From: Moniliophthora roreri
Lineage: Eukaryota; Basidiomycota; Agaricomycetes; Agaricales; Marasmiaceae
Assembly: GCA_001466705.2 (NCBI GenBank)
Contig: LATX02000220.1
Location: 282,594-346,593 of the forward strand
DNA: 64,000 nucleotides
Direction of reading: 5' to 3'
The translations under genes were made by a program, and so were the position numbers. Shown piece after piece: positions 1 to 11,849 of this stretch (position 1 is its first letter; every line of letters starts with the position of its first letter). Under the pieces are notes generated by a model. That model saw only the letters and a list, made by a program, of their open reading frames with translations, was not told the origin of the DNA and did no database searches.

Positions 1-2200
1 ATGTTTTGGAACCTTATCGATCGTCAGTAGTCGTATGCCGAGACAAAACTGAATGCAAGCTACGACACCAAGGTGCAATCATCCGTCCATTAGCTGACTC
101 TCGCAACCGTCATCCAGCCGTCATCGCAATGCCATTGTGCCAGATTCTTTGCCCTAATCGATTGATGACCCACTGTTGTCCTATAACCTCGTACGCTAGG
201 CATGTACCCGGCCACTCGCGCTCTACATCTGCGGACTGATGCACTTGAGAAGAAGAGCTGGAGACTTGACTATATCAAGGTACGTTTGCGGTTGACTGTC
301 TTCATGATCGCAAGGATTCTTTTGAGTGATACACGTCAGATCATAGCGATTCGCACTCACCTCGCCCAAATACACTCGAAACACCCGATTTCATGTCCTA
401 TGTCCTAGCTTGCTTCAAGGGTCTCGATCGATAGTCGCCGAAGGAAATGCTATGCTGAAAGTCATAGGACATAGAGGGCGACGCACTGAGGAATGCGACT
501 GGGGGAGTAGGGCAAAGAATTTGATGATGGGCGGAGATGGTGATAGTTGGGAGGAAAGACGGGTTGGCCTGGAAAAAAAAAACCGGGAACGTGTCAGAGT
601 TCGTCCCATTGGTCTTCTTTATCAGGCACGATATGCCAGTGGAATTCTCTCGACACAGCCTTCGAACCCAGAAAAAAAAGGAAGGGCATCATCTGATTGT
701 GACGTCGCAGGGTGCGTATTGCCAAGTCCCGTTTGAGTATACTGAAGGTGGGCAAGTGTAGTTTCTTCCGGCTTTGATTAGAGGGAGAGAGCTTGAACTC
801 GGGAATTGGAAAAGAGTGGTGCTTTGAAAACGATCAGATTGAGAGTGACTCGGGGAAGATGGATGTACTGTACTGAGGGAAGAGTGTGACTGTCAGCGAA
901 AATTGGGGGTGGAGTTCAGACTGGTGACGTCGTCGCGGCGGCATGGTCGGGTAGCGAACCAGCCCACAGGCTCAGTCTTCATTTTGGTTGACAGCTCCGA
1001 CATGCAAAGATGGAGATTCATGACAAGTCGACAACAAGTCGATGAATTTGAATCAAAAGAGTATGATTTTGAATTTTTCTCCCATCTTTTTGCCAAGTCG
1101 CATGTGCCGATGCCGATGCCGGGAGCGCTGATGATGGGACACTCTTGTTTGTGCACTCAATGGAAGGCAAAGTACTTCAGGTTAGACTGTTCGTAAATTG
1201 AGGTAGTAGACGGTAGTGAGATAGATGTTTGGCCCTCACACTGGCTTGGGACTCTATAGTTCCTTTGCGAAAACGATCACAATTCCTCTTTCTCAGTATT
1301 AGAAAGAATATAGGTACATGCATCATGCTGATATCTGGGTTTGTCTAGGACTCTGAAAAAAAGTTCTAGAGATGCCTGAGCTTTCACAGCACTCAGAGTG
1401 GTCTGTACAAGCCAGTTTAACGCCATTCTCTCTGTTCTCCCATCATTACCCTTGAGAAACTCGACGTCTCGTTCGCCTAGACTCGGTCAAGCGATTCAAT
1501 TCGTGTAAAATGCGTGATACCCTATGGAAAGCAAGTTCCGCGGTCAAAATCTTCACTGAAGGAAAGAGGAAAACAGGCACCTCACAAGTGGACTTAGTAA
1601 TTCTTGATAAAAGTCGGGCTTGAGGCTTGATCCGCGTCTTGTCGTCCTAGTACTCAAACTCGCGGCAGCGTAAGACTCGAGCGGCAGAAAAAACGCGTAG
1701 CCCAAGTAGTAGACACGAGGCCGAATCCAAAATGGCACACGAGTACGTACGTGTGGCGTCGATGGTATGCCAAGAATCACGTATCCCTAAATCCCTTGCA
1801 CCTACGAAGAGGTTGCTTAGGTCTAGAGCGAAGTCAAGCAGGATGACAAGAGGTTGCCTCCGAGATCCACCGCAATTCGGTATTTCCAGTGGTGTACGAC
1901 TTTGCACAGCCGCTCGGATTAAGTAGTACAGCGAGCTGCTAGAGCAGATATGGCCATTCATCCTGAAGCGAGTGCCAAAGACGCGTAATAACCCTGTGTA
2001 AAGCGATTAAAAATTCTCAGTGGGAGAGAAAACGAGTATCTTACTTGACAATTGACTATGATTTCCGAGTAAGTCTGTCCCCAGACATCGATTCCGAGCT
2101 ACAGAAAGGCTTAAGGCTATGAGCCATTCGCTGCGATTCGGGTGGTGAAAAGGTTAAAAGAGATGCATTCAAAGTCCGACGCACGAGGGAGACGGAGGCA
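1..2200. other. Sparse region without a convincing gene
   Basis: Only short, mutually overlapping open frames are present, and none shows a recognisable motif or a run of splice-compatible exons. The one explained piece is a dispersed repeat copy (604-1062). The longest minus-strand frame (1647-1961, 104 codons) has no feature I recognise. Any 5' UTR or promoter of the GT2 gene would lie at the right edge; no TATA box stands out. Confidence 0.5.
604..1062 (+). repeat. Dispersed repeat, copy 1
   Basis: The stretch starting CCCATTGGTCTTCTTTATCA aligns with 17866-18125, which starts with CCATTGGTCTTCTCTGTCAG. Shared landmarks in the same order are the ATGCCA(G/A)T(G/A)GAATTCTC block, the AAGG(A)GGGCATC block, the GGTGCGTATTGCCA block, and GGGTAGCGAAC near 950. 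Copy 1 has about 180 extra bases (roughly 765-945) missing from copy 2. Identity is partial, so the copies are old. There is no terminal inverted repeat and no coding frame conserved in both. Confidence 0.6.
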
Positions 2201-2253
2201 ACTTCTTGACCTTGTTCTTCCACCACGACCTCCACGGGCGAGCATCCCTCAAC

Positions 2254-4415
2254 ATGCTCTACCTCACCGCCGATAGCTTTCCAGTCTGTGAGTATCGACG
2301 TTCCGGCCCAAGTTCATCGGATACGACCCTGACTGACGACTTGGTTAGTTGTTCCATTCGGCGTTATTGGGTAAGCTCTCGCTCGCCTATCATAACCGAC
2401 ACGCCTTTTTTCCTTATTTCCTCTCGTCTCGCCCAGTTTCTACCGCTACCTCTGGTACCTCATCCGCATCGCCGCTTCCTTCACCTACCGTCCCATACCT
2501 CTCCCTCTGCATCCAACCTATAACGCCGCAGAAGATGTCACCATTATCGTCCCCACCATCGACGCAGGCGAAGAGTTCAAAGAAGCAGCACGTTCATGGC
2601 TAGCCAACAACCCAAAAGAAGTCCTCATCATCACCGAAGAGCGTATGCTCGCACCTCTCCAAGAACTCGCCAACTCGGTCGATCCCACGAAAATACGCGT
2701 GTTGACGGTACCCTTTGCGAATAAACGTTTACAAATGACACATGGAATTCGGAATACACATACGGATATCATCGTTTTCGCGGACGATGATGCGATTTGG
2801 CCTTCTACGCTTTTGGAATACGTTCTTGCGTGTTTTGAGGATCAAAAAGTGGGCGGTGTGGGTACGAGTCAGCGTGTTAAACCTGTTGGTGAACATATGA
2901 CGGTTTGGGAGGTTCTCGCTGCTTTTCGTCTTAGCATACGCAATATCGAAATCAGCGCTTCGACGCACATTGATGGGGGTATACCTTGCCTCTCGGGACG
3001 AACTGCCGCATATCGCACTATTATCCTGAAAGATCCAGAGTTTCTCCGTGGATTTACGCATGATTATTGGTTGGACAAGTATCAGCTTAACAGTGGCGAC
3101 GACAAGTTTCTTACGCGGTGGATGGTCAGTCATGGATGGAACACGTATGTGCAGTGTTGTAAGGAGGCAGAGTTGTTGAGTACGATGAAGCCCAATTGGA
3201 GGTTTCTAAAACAGGTGTTGAGGTGGACGAGGAATACGTGGAGATCTGATTTGAGGAGTTTGTTCATGGAGAGACATATTTGGACGAGTCATCCGTATGT
3301 TGCGTATACGATGGTGAGTCGGTGTGTTTTTTCTTTTTCTCTGCTACGTTTATCCGCTGATGAGATGAGCTGACGATGGCCTATAGGTAGATAAACTGTT
3401 CAACCCGTTCACGCTTCTCGCTGGGCCGTGTCTCGTTGCGTATCTCATCTTTAAAAGTACCAAATCAGTTCAGGACGGTGGATATCATTTGCCGTGGTGG
3501 TGAGTGTCTGTGATAACCTTTCGTTCCTCGGGCTCGCCTCGGTATCTTATTCCTTTTCTTCTATCTCGTTTCCTTGGTACTCGCCTCGAGTGTTTTTCGT
3601 TCGTCTTATTTTATGCTTATTTCTGGAACGATTACGTTTCGTTCCCTTTTCTACCATGTCGAGCCACTGTCCAACAAGCTCTTCGTTGGTACTGGCGTTG
3701 TCATCGCCTCCTGGAGTTGTTTCCGGTCTTGGCTGTTCTTCGCTCAGCTTATTCCCTTCCTTCTTCCTTCGGTTTCAAGTTGACTTTTGTTTCCTTTTCT
3801 GCTACTGCTTTACTCGCATCCACGCCATTTTCATTCGCCCTGAACGGGGATCTACTTTTTCTTGTCTCCCAGCCTGCACCATGTCTGACAAGCTCGCTCC
3901 GCAGGAACATTATTCTATCATACATCGTCTGGCTCTCCCTCACTCGTACTGCCAAACTCTTACCACACCTCTGGCGAAGGCCGCAAGATATCATTTACGT
4001 GCCGGCGTTTATCTTGTTCGGGTATTACTTTGCTGTCATGAAGTTGTACGCTTTGTGTACATTGCACGAGGTGCCTTTTTACTCTTTTTATGCTTGTTCA
4101 TTTTTTTTTGACTGGTTACGTAGACTGGCTGGCACCCGGGCAGGGATCGGTGATGCGTCTATCGCGACAGCTGCTTTGGAGAAACAGAACGCGGCTGTTG
4201 CTCCTCTTCGTGAGGATGAAAAGTACCCTGAGCCACCGTATATGAATAGAGGACGTGGAGGTGGAGGTGGAGGCGAAGATGGCGTCTCGCCGTTTGGTAG
4301 TGGGAGTGGGAGTACGTACGTTGGGAGTGGGAGCGGGAGTGGAACTGGAAAACATGAAGCCATTGGAGTTGGTATTCGACGAAGAGGCGAGTATGATGTG
4401 GAGGCTGGATACTAG
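2254..4415 (+). CDS. GT2 polysaccharide synthase (Cps1/hyaluronan-synthase-like), with an apparent C-terminal frameshift
   Basis: A membrane glycosyltransferase of family 2, likely making a cell-wall or capsule-type polysaccharide from a UDP-sugar at the plasma membrane. Inferred exons: 2254-2287, 2349-2370, 2437-3313, 3387-3499, 3905-4070, then 4124 onward. The frame runs through all five junctions. An N-terminal membrane segment (VFVPFGVIGFYRYLWYLIR) precedes the catalytic domain, which shows VTIIVPTID, FADDDAIWP (DDD/DxD), CLSGRTAAYR, SGDDKFLTRW and KQVLRWTRNTW (QxxRW). Hydrophobic C-terminal segments follow (FNPFTLLAGP; ILFGYYFAVMKLYAL), then a Gly/Ser-rich tail. The start is the first ATG in frame with exon 2. 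After the last intron the expected T-G-W-G-T-R motif is broken: TGW is followed by a 2-nt loss, and the frame GTRAGIGDA continues. The tail is therefore reachable only by a frameshift, or the assembly has an error. Confidence 0.85.
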
Positions 4416-5636
4416 ACCGGTTGGCCCGGGATTTTGGCTTTGGATTTTTTTCTCTCAATCGCTTTCGGGATACCGCATGAACCATCAACACTGCACGCAT
4501 CATATAGACTATTTATACCTCTTCTCTTCTTTAGTTTGCCCGCCGTCACCGGATTTCATTTTCCCTTCTTCTCTTCTTGTCCTAACTTGCATTCATATCA
4601 CATACCCCATAGACTTGTTCACGTATAAAGGACTCTTTTTCTTGGGTCGTAGCAGCAGTAGGGAATGAGGAATGATAATGATCTTCCGCTACATTCGCGA
4701 AAATCGTTCGTACATTTGAAGTAATGAAGCAATCGAGCTACTTAGGTGTAGCCTGCTGATTGAAAGGGGGTATGCGTGGAGCTCATTTGGCCGGCGCAGC
4801 CAATTTGGGCGGGACTACAGCTGAAGCGCGCACATAGGAATGATTGAACGCATTGAGGGTACAGTGTTCATAGGTGAAGTTCTTAATTGATACGGGTATA
4901 CATGGTACAAAGAAGCATGGTCTAGGTTATATTCATCCAGTTGGCTGCCCCCCCTTTGACCATAGTGAAAGTCGAGGTAGGTCCGAGTCTTAATCGAGCC
5001 CATTAGTCCAAGTCCGACTTCAAGCTTGTGTACGTACGTCGATCTTGCCCCGATGAGCCAATTCGTAAATCTCTTTGAGGAGCTGGCTCCGACAGGGATT
5101 GCAGATATCAAGAGGATAAAGCCGACATGCATAGCAAAGGATAGATGCAGCAAGGATTGGAAACACGGTAACGAACGTGGACGGTGCTGAAAGGATCGGA
5201 GATGCAAAATAGAGTTTTTGGAGACCGGTCACTTTATACACTAGCAATCCAGGGTTGAGAAACATGGAGAAATTGAAGGAGCGGGTAAGAAGGGCGGATC
5301 ACTAGTTCCGCCTTAGGTTCCTTCGTTTTAAAGGCAAGAGCTGAGCTTGAGAGGTATGTACCTATGTGCGGGTTTCGAGCCGCTTAGTCTCCTTATTATT
5401 GTCTCCAGTTTGCTGACCAGACCAGCGCATGAGAGAATCTCTACAAGTCTCGTATACTCGAGTCTCCTCAAATAGTTTTGCAACGTCCTTGACTCCTTCA
5501 GCCGTAGCTCATCCGCGTCGGTACGCGGGCTTTGATGAGCAGCCAGTAAGTATCCGAGACTGTACTAGGTATTGAGCCCAAGTATCCATTCGCTACATGC
5601 AGTCTGGTCGTTTTGTGGTCGTTGGTGGCGATCGTG

Positions 5637-6263
5637 CATCAGCGAAATGGACACCTAAATATATTGGAATAAAATGAGTGAAATACGTTATAATGGCCAA
5701 AATACATTATAATCATTATGGTGTATTTTAATGTAATATAATTGTTGTTCCTTTATTTTAATGGATTAAAATGAAGCAAAATGGTTATAATGTATTCTGG
5801 CTATTATAATGTATTTTGGCTATTATAATGTATTTCAGCCATTATAATGCATTGGCCCCACCTGGGGGTCGGGGACAAAAAGAAATAATATTTATTTGTT
5901 GCAACCTCCGTGAGTTGAACCCTCAACCTCAAGGTGGATTAGTCAGCAATCCTTGGCAGCCGCGGGATGCTCAAGACCACTGTACCACAGTGCCATATAC
6001 TTACCACCACACATAGTGCAATATATCCCCTTACTCAAAAGACCTATCTCCACCCCCTTGCTGTTTCTATTGATCAAATCCCCAACCAAAAGCTTCCCTT
6101 CACTTTATAGAGTCCTCTCCCTGTCCTCTGGAAGGCATAAAAATGCACTGTTTTGATTGCCTCTGTTACAATCTATTTTACTACATTATAATAACTCTGT
6201 CTCATTTTATTGCATTTTAATACACTATAATAATACCATCCCATTTTATTGTATTTTAATGGA
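5637..6263. mobile_element. MITE, truncated duplicate copy
   Basis: Left inverted repeat and interior of the MITE described at 7237-7999, cut off at the N at 6264. It probably exists only because the contig overlap was not merged. Confidence 0.7.
5901..5994 (-). other. tRNA-like segment, duplicate copy
   Basis: Identical to 7501-7594; it lies in the left copy of the 1.6-kb repeat and probably reflects the same locus. Confidence 0.45.
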
Positions 6264-6264
6264 N

Positions 6265-7863
6265 ATGAGGAATGATAATGATCTTCCGCTACATTCGCGA
6301 AAATCGTTCGTACATTTGAAGTAATGAAGCAATCGAGCTACTTAGGTGTAGCCTGCTGATTGAAAGGGGGTATGCGTGGAGCTCATTTGGCCGGCGCAGC
6401 CAATTTGGGCGGGACTACAGCTGAAGCGCGCACATAGGAATGATTGAACGCATTGAGGGTACAGTGTTCATAGGTGAAGTTCTTAATTGATACGGGTATA
6501 CATGGTACAAAGAAGCATGGTCTAGGTTATATTCATCCAGTTGGCTGCCCCCCCTTTGACCATAGTGAAAGTCGAGGTAGGTCCGAGTCTTAATCGAGCC
6601 CATTAGTCCAAGTCCGACTTCAAGCTTGTGTACGTACGTCGATCTTGCCCCGATGAGCCAATTCGTAAATCTCTTTGAGGAGCTGGCTCCGACAGGGATT
6701 GCAGATATCAAGAGGATAAAGCCGACATGCATAGCAAAGGATAGATGCAGCAAGGATTGGAAACACGGTAACGAACGTGGACGGTGCTGAAAGGATCGGA
6801 GATGCAAAATAGAGTTTTTGGAGACCGGTCACTTTATACACTAGCAATCCAGGGTTGAGAAACATGGAGAAATTGAAGGAGCGGGTAAGAAGGGCGGATC
6901 ACTAGTTCCGCCTTAGGTTCCTTCGTTTTAAAGGCAAGAGCTGAGCTTGAGAGGTATGTACCTATGTGCGGGTTTCGAGCCGCTTAGTCTCCTTATTATT
7001 GTCTCCAGTTTGCTGACCAGACCAGCGCATGAGAGAATCTCTACAAGTCTCGTATACTCGAGTCTCCTCAAATAGTTTTGCAACGTCCTTGACTCCTTCA
7101 GCCGTAGCTCATCCGCGTCGGTACGCGGGCTTTGATGAGCAGCCAGTAAGTATCCGAGACTGTACTAGGTATTGAGCCCAAGTATCCATTCGCTACATGC
7201 AGTCTGGTCGTTTTGTGGTCGTTGGTGGCGATCGTGCATCAGCGAAATGGACACCTAAATATATTGGAATAAAATGAGTGAAATACGTTATAATGGCCAA
7301 AATACATTATAATCATTATGGTGTATTTTAATGTAATATAATTGTTGTTCCTTTATTTTAATGGATTAAAATGAAGCAAAATGGTTATAATGTATTCTGG
7401 CTATTATAATGTATTTTGGCTATTATAATGTATTTCAGCCATTATAATGCATTGGCCCCACCTGGGGGTCGGGGACAAAAAGAAATAATATTTATTTGTT
7501 GCAACCTCCGTGAGTTGAACCCTCAACCTCAAGGTGGATTAGTCAGCAATCCTTGGCAGCCGCGGGATGCTCAAGACCACTGTACCACAGTGCCATATAC
7601 TTACCACCACACATAGTGCAATATATCCCCTTACTCAAAAGACCTATCTCCACCCCCTTGCTGTTTCTATTGATCAAATCCCCAACCAAAAGCTTCCCTT
7701 CACTTTATAGAGTCCTCTCCCTGTCCTCTGGAAGGCATAAAAATGCACTGTTTTGATTGCCTCTGTTACAATCTATTTTACTACATTATAATAACTCTGT
7801 CTCATTTTATTGCATTTTAATGTACTATAATAATACCATCCCATTTTATTGTATTTTAATGGA
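6265..7863. repeat. 1.6-kb direct repeat, right copy
   Basis: Nearly identical to 4665-6263. This copy is probably the true chromosomal one, because its right end runs on into the intact 3' part of the MITE and then into unique sequence. Confidence 0.9.
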
Positions 7864-7999
7864 TTATAATAACACCAGTTTCATTTTAATGCATTTTAAT
7901 GTATTGTAATAGCATTGCTTGATTTTAATCTATTACAATGGACTAAAATCAGCAAAATACATTATAATTTATTATATTTAGGTGTCCATTTTGCTGATG
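7237..7999. mobile_element. AT-rich MITE with 27-bp terminal inverted repeats
   Basis: The left end CATCAGCGAAATGGACACCT continues AAATATA; the reverse complement of the right end is CATCAGCAAAATGGACACCT continuing AAATATA, so 26 of 27 bases match. The 763-bp interior is dominated by variants of TTATAATGTATTTT in both orientations, flanking a GC-richer core (about 7450-7760) with a tRNA-like passenger. No transposase is encoded, so it is non-autonomous. A convincing target duplication was not found; only a TG dinucleotide repeats on both sides. The superfamily is not assignable by eye. Confidence 0.75.
7501..7594 (-). other. tRNA-like (SINE-head-like) segment inside the MITE
   Basis: The minus strand has an A-box-like TGGTACAGTGG followed about 55 nt later by a B-box-like GGTTCAACTCA, the internal Pol III promoter layout. 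The 5' part (GCACTGTGGTACAGTGGT...) resembles eukaryotic tRNA-Gly genes. The acceptor and T stems do not pair, and the spacer between boxes is too long for a plain tRNA, so it is not a functional tRNA. A tRNA-derived SINE fragment or tRNA pseudogene is the likeliest reading. The isotype is uncertain. Confidence 0.5.
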
Positions 8000-8687
8000 T
8001 GAGTATACCGTGATGGTCAAAAATCGACAAGCCGGAGTAGCCAGTGCGACTACCTCTTTGTCAGCCGCCAAGAGCGAGATGAGCGAGACGCCTTCTAACT
8101 TTCACCATCAAATATTCCGACCGCCTCCTCCCCAAAAACTCTATCTCAAATCAAGAATTATGATTCCCGACAGATTCTCGTATAAGATGCTTGATGGTGA
8201 AGATCAAAGTCGCTGGGCAGGTGCGTTATCTTTCTGGTTTGGTCGTACAGCCCATAGAAAACGGAAAGGGTGCACCATGCATAGGATACTATCTCTCAGT
8301 GCTCGCTAGCCCAGAATTTCCGATTTGAAGATCGGATGTTGGTCCCATTATCCGCAGAAGAATCCTGCGGTTACAGATACCTTGGACATCGACACGAGTA
8401 GCAGGCTCCCATCCTAATCCACTCACAAAGATCATATCCAGCTGATATGGGAAGCTTGTGAAGTATTTTTTGAACCCTGCCACATCAACAATCCCTCTTT
8501 TTTTGCTTTCAGTGACACTCTTCTTTCGCAACCCCAACGGCACTCGAACTACCTCGGCCGCAGCTCTTCATAATCAAGACATCCATTTCTCTCTCTCTCT
8601 CTCTCTCTCTCTTCGCATTGTTACCTACACGCCTCCTTCTGTTTCAAGTTCGGACTCGGAATGGCTGAGCATATGATCGCGAGCAGG
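8000..8687. other. Gap region with a (CT)n microsatellite
   Basis: No supported gene. A run of about twelve CT units lies at 8588-8613. The 8010-8309 frame (99 codons) has no recognisable content. Confidence 0.5.
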
Positions 8688-9064
8688 AATCGGCGTTGCG
8701 TCCGTCATTGTGACGATTTTTCAACATGCTGCGTACCTCTGAAGAGCGCCGAATCACCATTCACGGATAGAAGACGTAGAGGCGGAGGCGATACATTGGC
8801 AGTGGGAGTTGGAGTACCTACGTTGGTGAAAAACACGAGAGTGTTCGACGAAGAGTCGAGTTTGATGTGGAGGCTAGGTACTAGTGAATTCATCTTTCTT
8901 TCCTTCATGGCTTTTGGGATAGTGCATGGATGATTTCGCTTTTAACCTCGATGATCGTTTATTTCTTTCATCCAAATCCTACTTTGCCTGTGGCCGCAAG
9001 ATTTTATTTTCTCACTTCTCTTCTTGTTGCTGTCGTCCTTGCACTCATACCACATACGTCACAT
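8688..9064 (+). pseudogene. Decayed partial copy of the GT2 gene 3' end
   Basis: This segment aligns collinearly with 4143-4600, the last exon and 3' flank of the GT2 gene. GGAATCGGCGTTGCGTCCGT matches the GIGDASI codons. A shortened Gly-rich tract follows, then GTGTTCGACGAAGAGTCGAG and TTGATGTGGAGGCTAGGTAC, matching the original's final codons. The similarity continues past the stop into the 3' flank (a pyrimidine-rich stretch with TCTCTTCTTGT and TCATACCACATAC). No upstream GT2 sequence is found before GIGDA, so only the 3' end was duplicated or survives. It is not expected to encode a protein. Confidence 0.65.
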
Positions 9065-9565
9065 ACAAAGAATCATACTCATAGCAGAAGGGAATCGGGT
9101 GTCCTCGAACGAGTCATGGACCATGCAACATTTGCCCGCCAATGGTGACAAGTCGGCGGCCAGATTGGTGGGAGGAGACTCGAGACTTCAAAACTTCAAT
9201 GTTAGCGTCTGTTCTTAGTCGATGCGTTGGATGGCGATTCCGCATGTGCAGGTTTCCCAGATGAATGGACATATTCTTTGAGTACGTATCAAATAGAGAA
9301 ACGTGCACGGAAACCCGGCGCGAAGCGCATACCCAAACTTGCGGACTTGAGCGGTTGCCCAAGTCTGCAAGTTTGAAAGGTTAGGGCTTAGAATGACTTG
9401 TTATCAAAGGTCCAAACATTTTCCATATTACAATAATAGGTATATCAGCGACAATTAGATATTATATTACTACTATCTTCAATATAGTTCATTGCTCTAT
9501 TGTGTGCACAAAGGTTGCAACCCGTACCTGCTTGGGCCAATGTCAGAAGACCTTATTGTTCAAAC

Positions 9566-11772
9566 TCACGCCCTGCGGTCCCCGGTAAATAGGTCGAAAA
9601 AAGTGTAAAAAAGTCCCAAAATTTTGTTTGCCATAATACTGATGGCCTGCCGCGGATACAAGACTATCTCTTCATCAGAGTCAAAGCCCCCTGAGGCCGG
9701 CAGGTCAACTGCGTAAGTGGCGATTATCAGTATGAATGGGAGTAAAAAGAATATTGCACACCCTCGGAATCTTCGCCGTTTTTGGACCGAACATCGTCGC
9801 TGATCACATCTAAAATAGGAAGACCTAAGGAATGAGCAAGGTCTGCTGTGGCCGGATTGAAGCCATGAATGGAGTGAATTTTTTGCACAACTCCGTAGGC
9901 ATCACGGACCCAACCGCGATGCATGACGTTGATCTGGGATGCGAAAGATGGAAGCCCCATAGATTTTTGCGTGGCTTCGGACATCTTTGGATCATGTATC
10001 CCAGACTCGTCAAGAGACCAGTAATATTTCGTGCTCTCCGCCCAAAATTTATGGATCTCGCCACTATCAGAAGGCTGGGGAACTGGACAAATGAATAGAT
10101 AAACTGGTCGAGTATCTTGTGCGATGTTAGTGCTGCCCTCTCGCAGGGTATATTTTTCAAAGCGACGGAAAGTGAGGTGGAAACCATGTAGGAGACCTGT
10201 CGAAGGTTAATCTATTAACCCAAGACGTATACAAACAATGCCGGAACTTACAATATTCCCTCCATTCATCCTCATGGATTCCGAGTCGGCTAAACACGCC
10301 ATGCGCTTGAGTAAGCCATGAGTCCACAAAAACGGATGTTTCCTCTGCGGAAGAGGGAGTATATGTTAACGTTATCGCTTCGAAGTGCTGAAGATCTGTC
10401 TGAGTGACAGTAAACCTGCGTTCCATATCAATAAACGCTGTACATCACATAAGCATCATATCCATACCGCACTGAGCCATCTGCCATCACGATCTGGCTC
10501 TCTCTAATTGTGTCCGAGACATCACATACATACCGCAATTGATGATGAAATTTGACTTTTGCCCACCTAGCTATCGGCTTTCCATGGCGCCTATTGTAGA
10601 CCGTATGAAGAGATGGCAGTACAGATACATTCGTCTCCTCAAACACCGGATCTCCGTGGCTCCAATGTATTCCCTGGAGGATAGTGCGAGTGGAGAGCAA
10701 CTTGGTAAGATAGTCAAGAACAGATTGCGTGTCATCATAAGCGTGAAAACACAATGGAGTGAAATTGTAACTGCTTGTTGAATTTGACCGAATAGCTGGA
10801 ACAGCCCAATCATCGTGACGCGATTGGATATGAGGTCCTCTAAGTAATGCACTGCTTCTGGGTTCGATCCACAGTTGACCGAGGGCCTATCAACATTTAG
10901 TCGACATGATATGGAATTCCGAGAGAAGACATACAAAAACCGACTCGTAGTTATTGCCAGCTAGGTGTTGCATGCCGAGCTGTGGACGACAATATTAGTC
11001 GAATATGAAAAATCGTGTCTCATGTTGTAACGTACTTGACATGAGAAGTATGCGAAGAGAATCGACGAAGGACGACCCCGTGCACAAATGATACGCTCTA
11101 AAGGAATTGGCGCTGGAGATAAATTTAGTGACATAATACTGCGACCACAGATGGCCAAACAGCCGCACCATCATGGAATATCAGCGCAGGTAAAGTACGT
11201 TGGGTGTCGTTGTAGCCATAGAGCTGGACAAAGTTTGGATGCCTGTGTGTACAAGTAATAGCCATGTCAGCTTCAAAGCTTCAATCCAATTGAGAGCAGC
11301 CATTGTACTTGATACTAGAAAATTGCCTGAAATCTTGTTCGAATTCCTGTATCAAATGAACATGAATATGGTAGTCCTGAAGGTGGTTGTAACTGACCTT
11401 GTAGGCGTCTTGACCATGGTATTGAACATGTAGAAACTCGTGGTTATCCTTGTCATCGTATAGCTTGGCAACACTGATAACTCGACGTGCTCTCAGTCTC
11501 TGCCCGGTCTCAGCATCATGCCTTGTGACAATCTCGGTGTCGACAAGCCTCGTAAGATAGAAATCGCAGTTTCGAATCTGCTTATACTGGAGTGAGTCAA
11601 TATCGCTGTCTTGGACCTGTACTTCATCGCATATAGTCAGCTCCTTTTCTGTCACGCTGATTTGTTGCACCACCAAAGTCCCATTGAGGTGGTTGATATG
11701 GTGGATTCCTTGGAGACTTGTGAATTGTCCACCTTGAATGGTGAAGTCTGAAGACTCCTGCAGAATAGCCAT
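9566..11772 (-). CDS. Kinase-like hypothetical protein (Agaricomycete expanded family)
   Basis: Nine inferred exons, all with GT...AG introns of 47-66 nt: 11772-11398, 11346-11309, 11242-11169, 11112-11036, 10979-10935, 10886-10468, 10415-10252, 10196-9762 and 9708-9566. Together they give 1,770 nt, one open frame of 589 residues. The N-terminus has the FTIQGGQFTSLQGIHHIN motif seen in many mushroom proteins, where it precedes kinase-like or NACHT modules. Then come FLHVQYHGQDAYKEFEQDF, IKHPNFVQLYGYNDT, LPALIFHDAPIPLE and SDTIRESQIVMADGSVR, the usual order in that family. I see no HRD or DFG catalytic motif, so it looks like a pseudokinase fold at best. The C-terminal 250 residues are unassigned. 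Function unknown. A start at 11832 is possible, but 11772 gives the cleaner N-terminus. Confidence 0.75.
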
Positions 11773-11849
11773 GGTAGTGATGGGGGTGCGATTCAAAGGG
11801 GAGGAAGAGGTGTGGAAACAGTGAGGCATCACTGGGCCGCACTAGGATA

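Larger units (their letters stand above)
4665..6263. repeat. 1.6-kb direct repeat, left copy (probable contig overlap)
   Basis: This 1,599-base stretch reappears at 6265-7863 with only two substitutions seen (6222-6223 versus 7822-7823). The copies abut at a single N at 6264. The right copy continues to the natural end of a MITE, while the left copy stops inside it. That is what two overlapping contig ends joined without merging would give. The 4665-5636 part holds no gene I can support; its mirrored 81- and 130-codon minus frames are unremarkable. Confidence 0.9.
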
